Assembly: GCA_032622095.1 (NCBI GenBank)
Contig: CP136063.1
Span: 6,551,814 to 6,615,813 of the forward strand
Reading direction: 5' to 3'
Length of the DNA stretch: 64,000 bases
Origin: Siphonodentalium dalli
Lineage: Eukaryota > Mollusca > Scaphopoda > Gadilida > Siphonodentaliidae
This document shows positions 36,128 through 47,565 of this stretch, piece by piece. Numbering within the stretch: position 1 is the first letter of the stretch; every line of letters begins with the position of its first letter. The position numbers were made by a program, and so were the translations under genes. The notes beneath the pieces were generated by a model. The model was not told the DNA's origin, ran no database searches, and saw nothing but the letters and a program-made list of their open reading frames with translations.

Positions 36128-36517
36128 TTAACCCTTTACCCAACAAACCGACCAAATAAAGCTTCAACAGCCTAAAATATCTTCGGTCTGTCTCAATAGA
36201 ACCATACAAATATGGATATCATTGGAACCGGCTCATTGACCACATTGTGATAGTTACAGTTATGCCCTATGCCAATGCATTCTCTTATATATGCGAGTCG
36301 ACCATAGGTCGCCTCGCATATATAAGAGAATGCATTGGCCTAAACAAAAATCTTTTTTTAACACTTTTTACCATTTTTCTTACATTCTTTATCAATTTTA
36401 TAAGTTTTAATGTGTTAAGCCAATGCATTCTCTTATATATGCGAGGCGACCTATGGTCGACTCGCATATATAAGAGAATGCATTGGCACAGGGCCCTTCT
36501 GTTGGGTAAAGGGTTAA
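36128..36517. mobile_element. Family A MITE, copy 2 of duplication
   Basis: Full-length, TTAA-bounded, both palindromes present (about 36269-36339 and 36418-36487). Orthologous in position to 22565-22944. Confidence 0.9.
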
Positions 36518-37296
36518 ATTCGAGACCTCTGTCTAAGTGGCACATTCTTCATGTCCGATATAAACTATACAAATCCAGCTAGACCAAATTTAAGTAGTAG
36601 TGTGTCTATATATTCAAGGTAAACCCGGGGCTTAATCTAGATATTTAGAATCCGCCCACTATTAAGATTAGTGTAAACATATTGTATTGCACGAAGCAAA
36701 TAGCAAATGGATTGAGACACGTTTTTTTCCACTTACATAAGGGGTCTCCCCCGCAACATTTGACAAACAGAATCAGTATAACAGTGTAGGCATACATGCA
36801 TTAGCAATGTATTTCTAGACACAATTAATATGTGTTGAAAATTAATTGTGTATGTCATCTATTTCGGGATGTGGATGGTGCGAATTTGGTCGTTGTTGGC
36901 GTACAATGTAGTCTATAATTTTGTGGCTACCTCTTAATGTGCCGCGTCTCTATCCTCATATGTTTAAGCTGATGGATTTCGTTACTAATTTATCTATGTA
37001 ATGAAACGCGGAATGTTTTGTGCATACCAGATCACTTATCGACTTTGTAAATCTAATTTATGTTGTTAATTTTGTTATATACAGTAAACCGTGATTGGAG
37101 ATAAAAGAAGCGATGCCACTATCCTATGTTATACACCGCTGGTTCGTTTAACTAAACGGTGTAGCGCACATGTACTACCATTACGTAACGTATGAGCGTG
37201 TTTGTTTGTATGTTTAATTTGGGTTTATGGTCAATGTGGCCATATAGCTTAGTTTCTGATGATCATGTTGGTGATGATGGTACTTAATTAGAAGTA

Positions 37297-37408
37297 ATCA
37301 ACACCCCATGACATATAGAAGTAATCAACACCCCATGACCTATGATTGGTGTATTTCCCATGACCTATGATTGGTGTATTTCCCATGACCTATGATTGGT
37401 GTATTTTC
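37297..37408. repeat. Short tandem repeats, copy 2
   Basis: Counterpart of 23728-23836: the AAGTAATCAACACCCCATGA pair and three CATGACCTATGATTGGTGTA units. Confidence 0.8.
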
Positions 37409-37623
37409 CTAATGCATAGTTGCCGAAAATAATCACCGAATTCAGCAAAGAATGGCTTGTGGCAACAAAAAACGCGCATTGATATGCAGCAGATATATCT
37501 CCCTTGGTTGGCTGGTACTCACAAATGTGTAGCTTGATGTTACAAGCAACTAATTATATAGAGGTACGATTCTTGAATGTGTGTATGAAAACTATACTCC
37601 GCATACACACAATCGAGTTGCCT

Positions 37624-38295
37624 ACATGTATGTAAACTAGTCAGCTGGTGTAACATATACATGTATGTAAACTAGTCAGCTGGTGTAACATATACATGTA
37701 TGTAAACTAGTCAGCTGGTGTAACATATACATGTATGTAAACTAGTCAGCTGGTGTAACATATACATGTATGTAAACTAGTCAGCTGGTGTAACATATAC
37801 ATGTATGTAAACTAGTCAGCTGGTGTAACATATACATGTATGTAAACTAGTCAGCTGGTGTAACATATACATGTATGTAAACTAGTCAGCTGGTGTAACA
37901 TATACATGTATGTAAACTAGTCAGCTGGTGTAACATATACATGTATGTAAACTAGTCAGCTGGTGTAACATATACATGTATGTAAACTAGTCAGCTGGTG
38001 TAACATATACATGTATGTAAACTAGTCAGCTGGTGTAACATATACATGTATGTAAACTAGTCAGCTGGTGTAACATATACATGTATGTAAACTAGTCAGC
38101 TGGTGTAACATATACATGTATGTAAACTAGTCAGCTGGTGTAACATATACATGTATGTAAACTAGTCAGCTGGTGTAACATATACATGTATGTAAACTAG
38201 TCAGCTGGTGTAACATATACATGTATGTAAACTAGTCAGCTGGTGTAACATATACATGTATGTAAACTAGTCAGCTGGTGTAACATATACATGTA
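37624..38295. repeat. 35-bp minisatellite, ~19 units, copy 2
   Basis: Same unit as 24050-25071 but ten units fewer, with no substitution noticed. Confidence 0.95.
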
Positions 38296-38719
38296 GAATC
38301 CCTCTCATCGCATTTACTGGCAAACGGGCAATAATTATAACTGTTATACCTCTAACCCGTTAGTTCGCTACATGTCGCTTTTTACGAAGTGACGTTGCGT
38401 ATCTAGATATTATCGGGTGACAACGTGTCCTTGAGAAAATTCGCATCTTCGTAATAGCGACTATGTGTATCCATATTTTGGATTATTATTGAACATACAC
38501 AACTCTCAGAAAACGTAAACCTTTTGTTCTTTGAGCTAACAATGTTATCACCGTTAAAGCAAGGGAAGCGGTTATCAAGCTACAATCAACAAATCGTGCA
38601 CCGATGACAACTCCTAACCATTTAGCAGGTGTCCCCTGGTAGCGAACACCATTTTAAGGATAATACAAGTCACAGTGTCCCCCGAAAGTCGACGCCGCTT
38701 TGTTGCAGAAATTAAAACA

Positions 38720-39500
38720 ATTTTTAAAAAGTCCAAATGGTTAATAATTCCATAAAAGTCCAAATGGTTAATAATTCCATAAAGAAATAAGTTTTCCGTC
38801 ATCTATATACATGTTGCACATCTCCAATAGGTGGGTAACAATACTCTGAAGTTTCAAATATCTACGATCAAAACTGTAGGAGGAGTTGATTACACCATGA
38901 AGGTACCCTCATACAGAAAATTATAAAAAATGTTTTTTCAAAGTCGACAGGCTCATAATTCTGGGAAAAATTATTGGATCAAACTCAAATTCGAACTTGA
39001 CCTATATTTTGATACGAACAACCAACAAAAAATATAATTTTTAATAAAACAATCCAAACTTGTGTTATCATCCGGAAACCAAAGAAAAAACAGGAAAAAA
39101 TGAATGTTCTAAGTCGAAAAGCCCATAACTCTGAGAAAAATCATCGGATCAAACTCAAATTGGAACTCAACATGTATCTTGATATGAATGATCCACATAA
39201 AAACGGTATTGGCAATTAAAGTATCCAAACTTGAGATATCATCCGGAAACCGAAAAAGTGAGAAATTTTCTAGGTAAAAAGAAAGTTGAAAAAAAGGGAA
39301 ATAACTCCACAAAAGAACATCAGATCAAACCAAGAATAGCAGAGCGCCTGTGTTCTTGGTTGCGACACCTACATACCAAGTTTCACTCAAATCGGATGAT
39401 CATTACTGGAGTTATAACTCTGGACGGACGGACGGACGCACGCACGCGGCTGATTACAATAGTCTTCCGAAAACTTCGGGGGACAATAATGGTGCTCTGT
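38720..39500. repeat. Interspersed-repeat cluster, copy 2, reorganised
   Basis: AAAAGTCCAAATGGTTAATA occurs twice near 38727-38778. Units of the ATAACTCTGRGAAAA family lie near 38955 and 39125. The GGACGGACGACGG...GGGGGTAT module of copy 1 is missing. It ends with CGGACGGACGGACGCACGCA and CCGAAAACTTCGGGGGACA. Confidence 0.6.
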
Positions 39501-39528
39501 TAACAGGCGAATACTCATTGTAAATCGC

Positions 39529-39900
39529 TACGAGTCTGCAGTGATCGATATTGCACGGATCAGTGAGCCAATATTGTCATCCGAGAATCCTACGAGTCTG
39601 CAGTGATCGATATTGCACGGATCAGTGAGCCCATATTGTCATCCGAGAATCCTACGAGTCTGCAGTGATCGATATTGCACGGATCAGTGAGCCCATATTG
39701 TCATACGAGAATCCTACGAGTCTGCAGTGATCGATATTGCACGGATCAGTGAGCCCATATTGTCATCCGAGAATCCTACGAGTCTGCAGTGATCGATATT
39801 GCACGGATCAGTGAGCCCATATTGTCATACGAGAATCCTACGAGTCTGCAGTGATCGATATTGCACGGATCAGTGAGCCCATATTGTCATCCGAGAATCC
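39529..39900. repeat. 62-bp minisatellite, six units
   Basis: TACGAGTCTGCAGTGATCGA starts each unit at 39529, 39591, 39653, 39715, 39777 and 39839. The first unit is the homologue of the end of copy 1 (26691-26739), where it is single; amplification happened only here. Confidence 0.95.
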
Positions 39901-40467
39901 AAACACATGTGCACTCCCGAGAACATACCGGCCAATTTAAAATTGAAACTGTTTTGAATGCAGCTCATGTTGAGAGGACAATTAACTTTTTTCACAAGAA
40001 AACTGGCAACAGCCACCCAGTCAAGTCCCGCGTCGTCATATCAGCACTTGACTCAAGTTTAGAATTCCTAAAATTCCAATTAGATTCGTGGAGGTGAACG
40101 TCCATGTGCAATACCTGATTCATGCGTGCGGTACACATCCGTAGTGCAGTTACTATATTATAGCCAACGGTATGAAAATTGTCAAATCTTACGGCATTTT
40201 ATAATAGAGAAATCACGATGACGAATAGGAAATATATTCTCCCATTTTACGGCCAAAATTCGATCATCACGCACGGGGGTTCTTATGTGAGACGAAATAT
40301 GCCCCACGCAATGTTAGTTTGCGCAGATTTGTCAAGGATGTGACGCCGGTCCTGCTTTGTGGACACTCTAACATTATCTATGTGGTGTATAACAGTTTCC
40401 AACAAAAATGATCGCATCTGATAAAGAGCGTTCATGCTAATGATGTCCGTCAGCGGGAGACGATAAA
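39901..40467. other. No recognised gene
   Basis: A plus-strand frame of 78 codons ends at 40097 and begins within the 62-bp array; I cannot support it as a gene. Confidence 0.4.
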
Positions 40468-40793
40468 GAGCGTTATACGTTACGAATGGCCACCACATTC
40501 GACGAACTGATTGTGGGTGACTGTTGTGGATTTGAGCGTTATACGTTATGAATGACCACCACATTCGACGAACTGATTGTGGGTGACTGTTGTGGATTTG
40601 AGCGTTATAAGTTATGAATGGCCACCACATTCGACGAACTGATTGTGGGTGACTGTTGTGGATTTGAGCGTTATAAGTTATGAATGGCCACCACATTCGA
40701 CGAACTGATTGTGGGTGACTGTTGTGGATTTGAGCGTTATACGTTATGAATGGCCACCACATTCGACGAACTGATTGTGGGTGACTGTTGTGG
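40468..40793. repeat. 66-bp minisatellite, ~5 units
   Basis: GAGCGTTATACGTTATGAAT starts units at 40468, 40534, 40600, 40666 and 40732. Sixty-six is a multiple of three and the minus strand reads a 22-residue repeat; I regard this as a by-product. Confidence 0.95.
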
Positions 40794-41145
40794 AATTTCG
40801 TGATGCATGTGTTTTGATATGTATTGAATGAATTTGTAAGCGGGGAAATGGCTCAGGACATTATGGCAGCGGCTATTTACCATCGGATGGCAAATAGCGA
40901 TTCTACTTAATTAAAAACAAAACATATTTTATCATCACAATACGGCCAGATAATGATGATTTATAACCGCCTTCTTGGTAAAAATGCCCAGATAACCCTC
41001 GTTTGACCACCTCCAGATATCCTAGGGGATGTTACGCAAGAAATCGCCCAATTTTGAAGGACATGTCGTATAATTAGAGTATGAATTTAGTTGAACAAGC
41101 TGTCGCTATATGTCCACATACTCATGATTCGTATCCGCCTTACCG

Positions 41146-41347
41146 TCGAAATCGTTATCTGGGAGTTGTCAGTTACTTGCCGATGGCCGGTGGTTTGCCG
41201 CACATGGTCGACGAGTTTATCAGCCATTGAAATCACTGTTAGATTAGCCGTAAGTGTGCGGATTTCCTCCACCATTAAAACTGGCAATGTCGTGATATGG
41301 CCTTAGTGGCTAAAGCGACATAAAACCCCAATCAATCAATCAATCAA
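41146..41347 (+). mobile_element. Retroposon (SINE or LINE 3' end) with 12-bp target duplication
   Basis: A 202-bp insert splits a monomer. TCCGCCTTACCG occurs directly before (41134-41145) and after it (41348-41359). It ends ...GGCCTTAGTGGCTAAAGCGA then CATAAAACCCCAATCAATCAATC-type tail, i.e. a short-repeat (AATC)n tail. The tail and target duplication show target-primed reverse transcription. No tRNA-like head is visible, so it is either a 5'-truncated LINE or a headless SINE. Confidence 0.8.
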
Positions 41348-41840
41348 TCCGCCTTACCGAAAGCTGGGCCCAGTTGACTCTCGGTTGATCACCTCCAGAT
41401 TTCCTGGGAATGGTATATAATACATCGCCCAATTTTGAAGGAAATTTCGTATAATTAGATTATTTAGTGGCACAAGCTATCGCTATATGCACACATAAGC
41501 ATGATTACAACACTGAAAAAAAAAACTTAGTCAGAGCCTTAGTCAACCCGTAACTTAGTTATTTTTGACTAACGTAGCCAAAAGTAACTAAGTGTGACCT
41601 TAGTCACACCTTAGTTACTAAGGTTAATATTTTCTGGATTCAGTCATGCCGTCAAAACTCAATAGTATACTTATCGGCGACATATTATATACGGCAATGA
41701 CTCCATACAGTATGACTGAATCTTACTCTGCTGACATTTAATATGTATATAATATCGCATCCATCCTGTGTTAATCGGGTCGGTACGTCTATGGACGAGT
41801 ACGTAAATTTAACGCAAATTATTGTCACGCCATTATTTTG

Positions 41841-42162
41841 GGTTGGCGATTATCGCAATACGATAGGGGAACATTGTGTGCGTAACGTAACTATCGCAAG
41901 TATAACGTACTCTGAAAACTACTTATCGCAAAATTCATGCTTCAAAGCCTTCAAACATTTTAAACATGTCATCTTCAGCTTTTATTTTATTTTTATGAAA
42001 ATGAATAATAAATGAGGTGATAAATATGTATACAACGACAAATAGAATCAAATTGGCCATTTTGACGTGAAACTCAGGACAGGCAACCCAGGTACAAAAA
42101 TTGGTGAAATATGAGTACGAACGTAAAAGTGTTCCCCTATCGTATTGCGATAATCGCCAACC
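41841..42162. repeat. Perfect 32-bp inverted repeat inside the CACTG element
   Basis: GGTTGGCGATTATCGCAATA and onward to GGGGAAC (41841-41872) is matched in reverse complement by GTTCCCC...CCAACC (42131-42162), 258 bases apart. No mismatch was found. Confidence 0.85.
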
Positions 42163-43692
42163 ATTATGGTTTGCTGACATTTTTAATTCGGAAAAATCAC
42201 TAAAATCAGAGTGATTTAGACGTGATATTGGCGTCGAAAGAACTAAAAGAGACGACATATTACATAAATAACAACCATGGCGTATTTGGAGAGCGGATAA
42301 AACCAGGATAAAAGAGAAGTTAGGAAAATAATCTGCGAAACCGTTAATCGTGTATTGTTGAACTAATTTATTATTCAGCTGCTTTCAACAAGTGGACAAT
42401 TTGTCAATAATAGCTTGAATCTTTATTCTACATGTGAAAGAACGGCGCCTGAAATATTTGCTGCCAAAAATAGATTTGTGCCTGATGACTCCTTCAAGGT
42501 TACATGTACCGTACACAATACTGCACAGTAGTCAGTACATAACGTGTGGTGAACGTTTTTCGCTGTGGCATTGTGGACGACTACCCCAAGTTGAAGTTCA
42601 TTCCGGCTTGGTTTGGTGATCGAGACTGTTACCTGTTCGATTGCGGACAGTTGTTAAAGACGGTCTGATTTCGGTGAACTCCTTTGATAACCGCACAAGT
42701 TTAAATTCTGCGAAAAAAGGCTTATTAATCATCGACAATTTCCACTAAATTCATCGAGAGCAGTGATGCATGCCAATTAATCGATGAATCATGACATGAT
42801 CTATTCAATCGAATCAAAGGTCTGACTTCATTCAGATGAACACAAGGCTGAAGCTTCGATGTCAAGCAATAGTGACAATAATATCAACGACTCAACGAGC
42901 AGCTATTAATATTAGAATGGTGAAAATGCAGTTGACAGTACGGTACTTGTTCAGAATCTGATTCTTTCCGAGCACATTGACATGCATGTACAATTACAAG
43001 AGAGGATATGCGGCGTGCGCACCAGTGTAATTCACATAGCTCCAACGTCAACAAAACACAAAAAAAAACAATGAAACTGATGCCGTGTAGTGATGGATGA
43101 TCACATACATGTATCTACAATTCCAATTTTACAATGACTCCGACCAATTCATCTGTGTTCATCATTGTTCATTGAAATGTGTGGATATGAGACATTGTCA
43201 TTATTCGCCATGTTATCGTCAAGTTACCGGCATCACGACAATTTACCAGGAGTACACTGTTATTGGTTGGATGTTCTTATCAAACTATCTTCGGCTGATT
43301 CACTGATATTTCATGGAAAATTGTCGCCAAGTCATTGCGCACAGTTACATGTTTATTGGATCTGCTGTTGTCCTGAAGGGACCAATCCCAAATACCGGTA
43401 GCTGTTGTTGATATATACAGTAGTACAGTACCAGTCAAAAGAAGTGGTGTATTAAGCATGCTATTTTGGCAAGTGGAAACACTTATAAGCATGTCGCTTG
43501 TGATATTATTGCAATATTTTGCGCTTAATATGGTGACACTTTGCGCTCAAAATTGTGACATTTAAATCAAATGTTGCGAGGTTTGTTTCCGCGATTCACT
43601 CAGAATGTGACCGCAACAAAGCGTTCATAATTGCATGCATTTCTGAAAACACATTCAATTGTTAAATAGAGGTATTCACCAAGTGCTATGCC

Positions 43693-43820
43693 TGTGTGGA
43701 TATGCACGCTTGTATCAAGCCAAGGCGGTGTTCCTGAAATTATTGTGACGAGCCTGAAGGCAAGTCACGATGTGTGTCGGAAACCCCACCGTGGCTTGAT
43801 ACAAGCGCTCAGATCCACAC
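43693..43820. repeat. Fold-back inside the CACTG element
   Basis: GTGGATATGCACGCTTGTAT/CAAGCCA at the left faces TGGCTTGATACAAGCGCTC/AGATCCAC at the right, with an imperfect GCGGTG...CACCGT stem inside. Confidence 0.75.
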
Positions 43821-44885
43821 ATAGTGGTGAAGATATTTATCATATAATTTTTCTTCTAAAAAAGCTCTTCATTTCCTCCGATTTAATCTTCTATGTTGGT
43901 CGTTCGTTATCATTTTAATGTAAGCATAAATTTTTGTTTCAATTTGAAACAATTATCGACTGGTCAGATATTGAATGTATATTCAATGCATACTAGTATT
44001 CTGTGATGAATAATTTTCTTTCAAGATAAAACATTGTTTATATTGTCTAATTGTTTCAATAGTTAATAAAATTTATGTTGATACCTGTAAGTCATTATTT
44101 TTCAGTTATTTTAATCTGCAGTTGCGATGTTCAGCTGAGGCTGCAGGGCTATGATACCCCCAATAATTAGGCCCAATTAAATGTACTATCTGGATACAGT
44201 GATGACTTAGTCAAGCCTTAGTCATTTCTGACTAAGGCCTTAGTCATTTCCGACTAAGGCCTTAGTCATTTCTGACTAAGGGCTTATTTATTTCTGACTA
44301 AGGCCTTAGTCATTTCTGACTAAGGCCTTAGTCAGAAATGACTAAGGTCAACCTTAGTCATTTCTGACTAAGCTAAGTTAGTTAGTTTTGAGACGGGGGT
44401 TCTGACTAAGGTAACTTAGTTACTTTTGACTAAGTTTTTTTTTTCAGTGAACCCGCCTTACCGAAATATGGGCCCATTTGACCCTTGGTTGACTACCTCC
44501 AGCTATCCTAGGGGGTGTTACGTAAGAAATCGCCCAATTTTGAAGGAAATGTTGTATAATTAGAGTATTTAGTTAGTTGCAGAAGCTGTCACTATATGTC
44601 CACATACTCGCGAGTCCAACCCGCCTTACTGGGTCCATTTGATCCTCGGTTGACCACCTCCAGATATCCTGGGGATAGTACATATGAAATCGCCCAATTT
44701 TGAAGGAAATTTCGTATAATTAGAGTATTTAGTGGCACAAGCTGTTGCTATATCCTCACATAACCACGGTTCCTAGCCGCCTTATCGAAAACTGGGACAA
44801 GCTGCCCCTCGGCTGACCACCTCATGGATCCTGGGGGATGGCATGTAAGAATTCGACAAATTTTGAAGGAAATATCGTATAATGA

Positions 44886-46683
44886 CAGGGGGGGGGGGGT
44901 CGGACAAATTTCCAGACACGTATGCTACTTTGTTGCCGATGACCACTTTTTTCACCCACCCACCCCGACCTCAAATTGTTTTCCATTTCATAGAGTTTTT
45001 TCCAGCCATGTTTTGACACCCACCCCTTGTGGAACGCAAAACACAAACATACAGAGAAAACCAAGACCAAACCTCCTACATTGAGATTCAGTGAATCTAG
45101 TAATGAACAGCAAGACTGGTCTCTAGCAGTATATTCTTGACTGCCGTAGATTTTGTCCCTAGAAACATGAGTCAAACACTTACAGATGTAAATGTTGCAG
45201 ATAACATGGCAGTTCAGTCAGACAGATTCTGACCCAGTAGACCACACTGCAGTTTTTGACGGCCTCCCAAGATATGTCATCATTAATCGTTTTTGTTAAA
45301 TATCATAGTTCCACAGTTCTGCAGTCAATTTATTTTAAAGCTTAGTATGTGAATAGAGCATGGCTTGGAGTTAACAACGCGAATGTAGTGGGAAGGGTGT
45401 AGTTCATGAGCCGGGGGCGAGTGAACTATACCATTCCCACTGGCCACTAAATTCGCGTAGTCAACGACAAGATATGCTTTAATAATTATATTATATCGAA
45501 CATTTATAGACAAACTGACGTTCTAATATTTATATACCATCGAACATTTTATTGCTAAACTGAAGTCATTGTATTGTGTCCAGATTGCATTCAATGTCCT
45601 TCTCGTCACAAACCCTATTAAAGCAGCTGTATTGCTATTGTGAATATCAGCTAAGCCTGAGTGGGTAACCGGTCACTGACACAGCGCGCACGGTTAATCA
45701 TAATTAATAGTCACTGTTTTAGTGCCACATATGTGTGGTAGTCCTTTTTAGAGACCTTTTTAGTTTTTGTGTTTTGTTACTTTTTTATGGAAATTTATAA
45801 AAAATATTATGTCTATCAGGTAGGTGATAATGCTCTACACCAGATATGTGATTTTGTTTTACACCAGATAGGTGATATTGTTTTATACCAGATATGTGAT
45901 TGTATTATATCAGATAGGTTAAATTATTATATGCTACGTGCCACCCAGAGTCATTACACATTACTAAAACATGTTTATCGCACATATAGCAATACACTAG
46001 AGCACTCAGGAGCACCAATTGGAAATCAAAGAAAGTTAATGTTATGATTGATTCCAATTGATTCAGATTGGTTAGGAATTTTATAACGTTCACAGTTTAT
46101 CGTGTATGCATTCAGGAATCTTGTATGAGTTCAGAAAAGGCATTATTTCTATTGGACTTCTCAAGTGTAGCATGTGAGAGTAAAGCATATAATACAAAAC
46201 AAACCTACACTTTTAGTAGAAACCTGTATTAACTCATTCACGAGATTGTGAATTATTACCATTTTCTATCTCTGTTGTCACATATGAGATATGTGTTATA
46301 TGCGTTATATGTTTCTTTATACATCAGTGTATACATCAGTGTTTAATATCCATGATTTACCAGATTTGGCATTAAATTTATTTCTTTAAAGTTATCCTTA
46401 TTTTATGTTAATTACATAGAATACTGCGTGGGCGATTCAGCTGCATTAAGAATACTTTCCCTTGTCCTAATGAGGCACAAACCAACATACAATGGCCCTA
46501 GTGTGTTGACTGTTGCTGCAGTTCCTTCTTATTGATTTCTTAGTGTTATAAACCAGTACAAACTAGTAAAAAATCAAATAAAAGGTGTGAAGGAAAAGAA
46601 AAAAAATTATTTTGTCACGGAAAAAAATGCTTTGTGCTTATTTTGACACCCACCACCCCCAGGCTACGTGTCGGACCCCCCTG
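44886..46683. mobile_element. 1,798-bp CAGGGG-ended TIR element with 7-bp target duplication
   Basis: The left end CAGGGGGGGGGGGGTCGGACA and the right end TGTCGGACCCCCCTG are inverted repeats apart from the G-tract length. Further in, GACACGTA faces TACGTGTC. ATAATGA stands on both sides (44879-44885 and 46684-46690), and the uninterrupted monomer reads ...GTATAATTAGAGTATT elsewhere. CAGGG ends suggest a hAT-type element, but hAT normally makes 8-bp duplications and I count 7. No transposase frame. A fold-back at about 45357-45480 (AACAACGCGAATGTAGTGGG...) lies inside. Confidence 0.75.
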
Positions 46684-47129
46684 ATAATGAGAGTATTTTG
46701 TGGCACAAGCTGTCGCTATATGTCCACGTAATCACGATCCATATCCGCCTTACCGGGTCAACTGGGGCTATTTACCAAGAAGACGGGTAGGAATCATCAT
46801 TATAGGGCGTATTGTGATGATATATGTTTTTTTTCTTTAAAATAAATACCATCGGATGGCAAATAGCGCATATAGGTAAAATCGCAATTTGCCATCCGAT
46901 GTAAATAGACACTTCCGGAAAGTATGAAGTATATGGAGTTAAACATGCACTGTACACTAAATTCGGCCATTTATGGGACCATTTCATATTATGCTAAACA
47001 AAATATATGTAACAAATGAATGGAATTGAGCCTTGGACTGGTGCAAAATGAATCTGATATGTGTTTGCATACACATGGTATATCACGTGTTGGACGGTTG
47101 GTGGTCGGTATCATTAGATACACGTAACA

Positions 47130-47565
47130 CAATTATCGTATAAATGTCGTGAACATGATCAGCACCACAGCCATTACTAGACAATGATGACCATATCGAA
47201 ATATCAGGTCATACAGACCATAGCCAACCGCACCATGGACCAATATAAATGTCAGACGCAAGTTTTTTTCAAAATGTCCTGGTATTTCAAAATTTATTTT
47301 CTCAAAATATGTCAGGAATTTCTTTGTGGAATTTGATACAATCGATTATTATATAAATGCAGTGAACATGATCAGCATCACAGACATTGCTAGACAATGA
47401 TGACCATATCGAAATATCACGCCCAACAGACCATGGCCAACCGCACCATGCACCTTGTTTAATGGTCAGGCGCACGTTTTGCCAAAATGTACTGGTATTT
47501 CAAAATGGATTTGCTCAAAATATGTCAGGAATTCATTTGTGGAATCTGGTACAATCGATCATTTT
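47130..47565. repeat. 215-bp tandem duplication, diverged
   Basis: GTGAACATGATCAGCA begins at 47149 and 47364. Both units continue through AGACAATGATGACCATATCG, GCCAACCGCACCATG and TCAAAATATGTCAGGAATT with many substitutions, so this duplication is old. Confidence 0.85.

Larger units (their letters stand above)
26992..39580 (+). repeat. Segmental duplication, copy 2 (~12.6 kb)
   Basis: Direct copy of 13514-26739. Private features: a 516-bp LINE insertion (34485-35000), ~106 extra bases at about 33195-33301, an 8-bp CTTATTAT duplication near 30003, one rather than two retroposon modules, and 19 rather than 29 minisatellite units. Confidence 0.95.
41511..44449. mobile_element. 2,939-bp CACTG-ended TIR element with palindromic subterminal repeats
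   Basis: The left end CACTG, ten A, CTTAGTCA is mirrored exactly at the right end (TGACTAAG, ten T, CAGTG). The subterminal zones (41520-41625 and 44200-44440) are packed with AACTTAGTTA, CCTTAGTCA and TTTCTGACTAAGG motifs in both orientations. The flanking monomer suggests a 2-bp AA target duplication. CACTR ends with 2-3-bp duplications are seen in CMC (En/Spm) transposons, so that is the first hypothesis. No transposase frame is visible; likely non-autonomous. It contains fold-backs at 41841/42131 and 43693-43820. Confidence 0.75.
40870..46908. mobile_element. Outer TIR element carrying ~160-bp monomers, invaded three times
   Basis: The left end (40870-40985) and the reverse complement of the right end (46783-46908) share CTATTTACCATCGGATGGCAAAT, GCGATT-TAC, CATATTTTATCATCACAATACG-like, AATGATGATT and TTCTTGGTAAA in the same order. 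The right arm has a ~40-bp extra inner palindrome. Between the ends are monomers beginning CCGCCTTA and containing GACCACCTCCAG, AAATCGCCCAATTTTGAAGG and TATAATTAGAGTATTTAGTG, at about 40966, 41349, 44453, 44621, 44777 and, resumed, 46684. Spacing is 156-168 bp. No transposase is present. The structure (TIRs plus ~160-bp tandem core) resembles bivalve 'pearl'-type elements; family identity is inference. Confidence 0.7.

Noticed and set aside
40283-40762. 159-codon minus-strand frame with 22-residue repeats
   Set aside because: By-product of the 66-bp minisatellite.
41146-41347. tRNA gene or tRNA-headed SINE
   Set aside because: No A-box/B-box pair could be recognised; only the (AATC)n tail and target duplication are supported.
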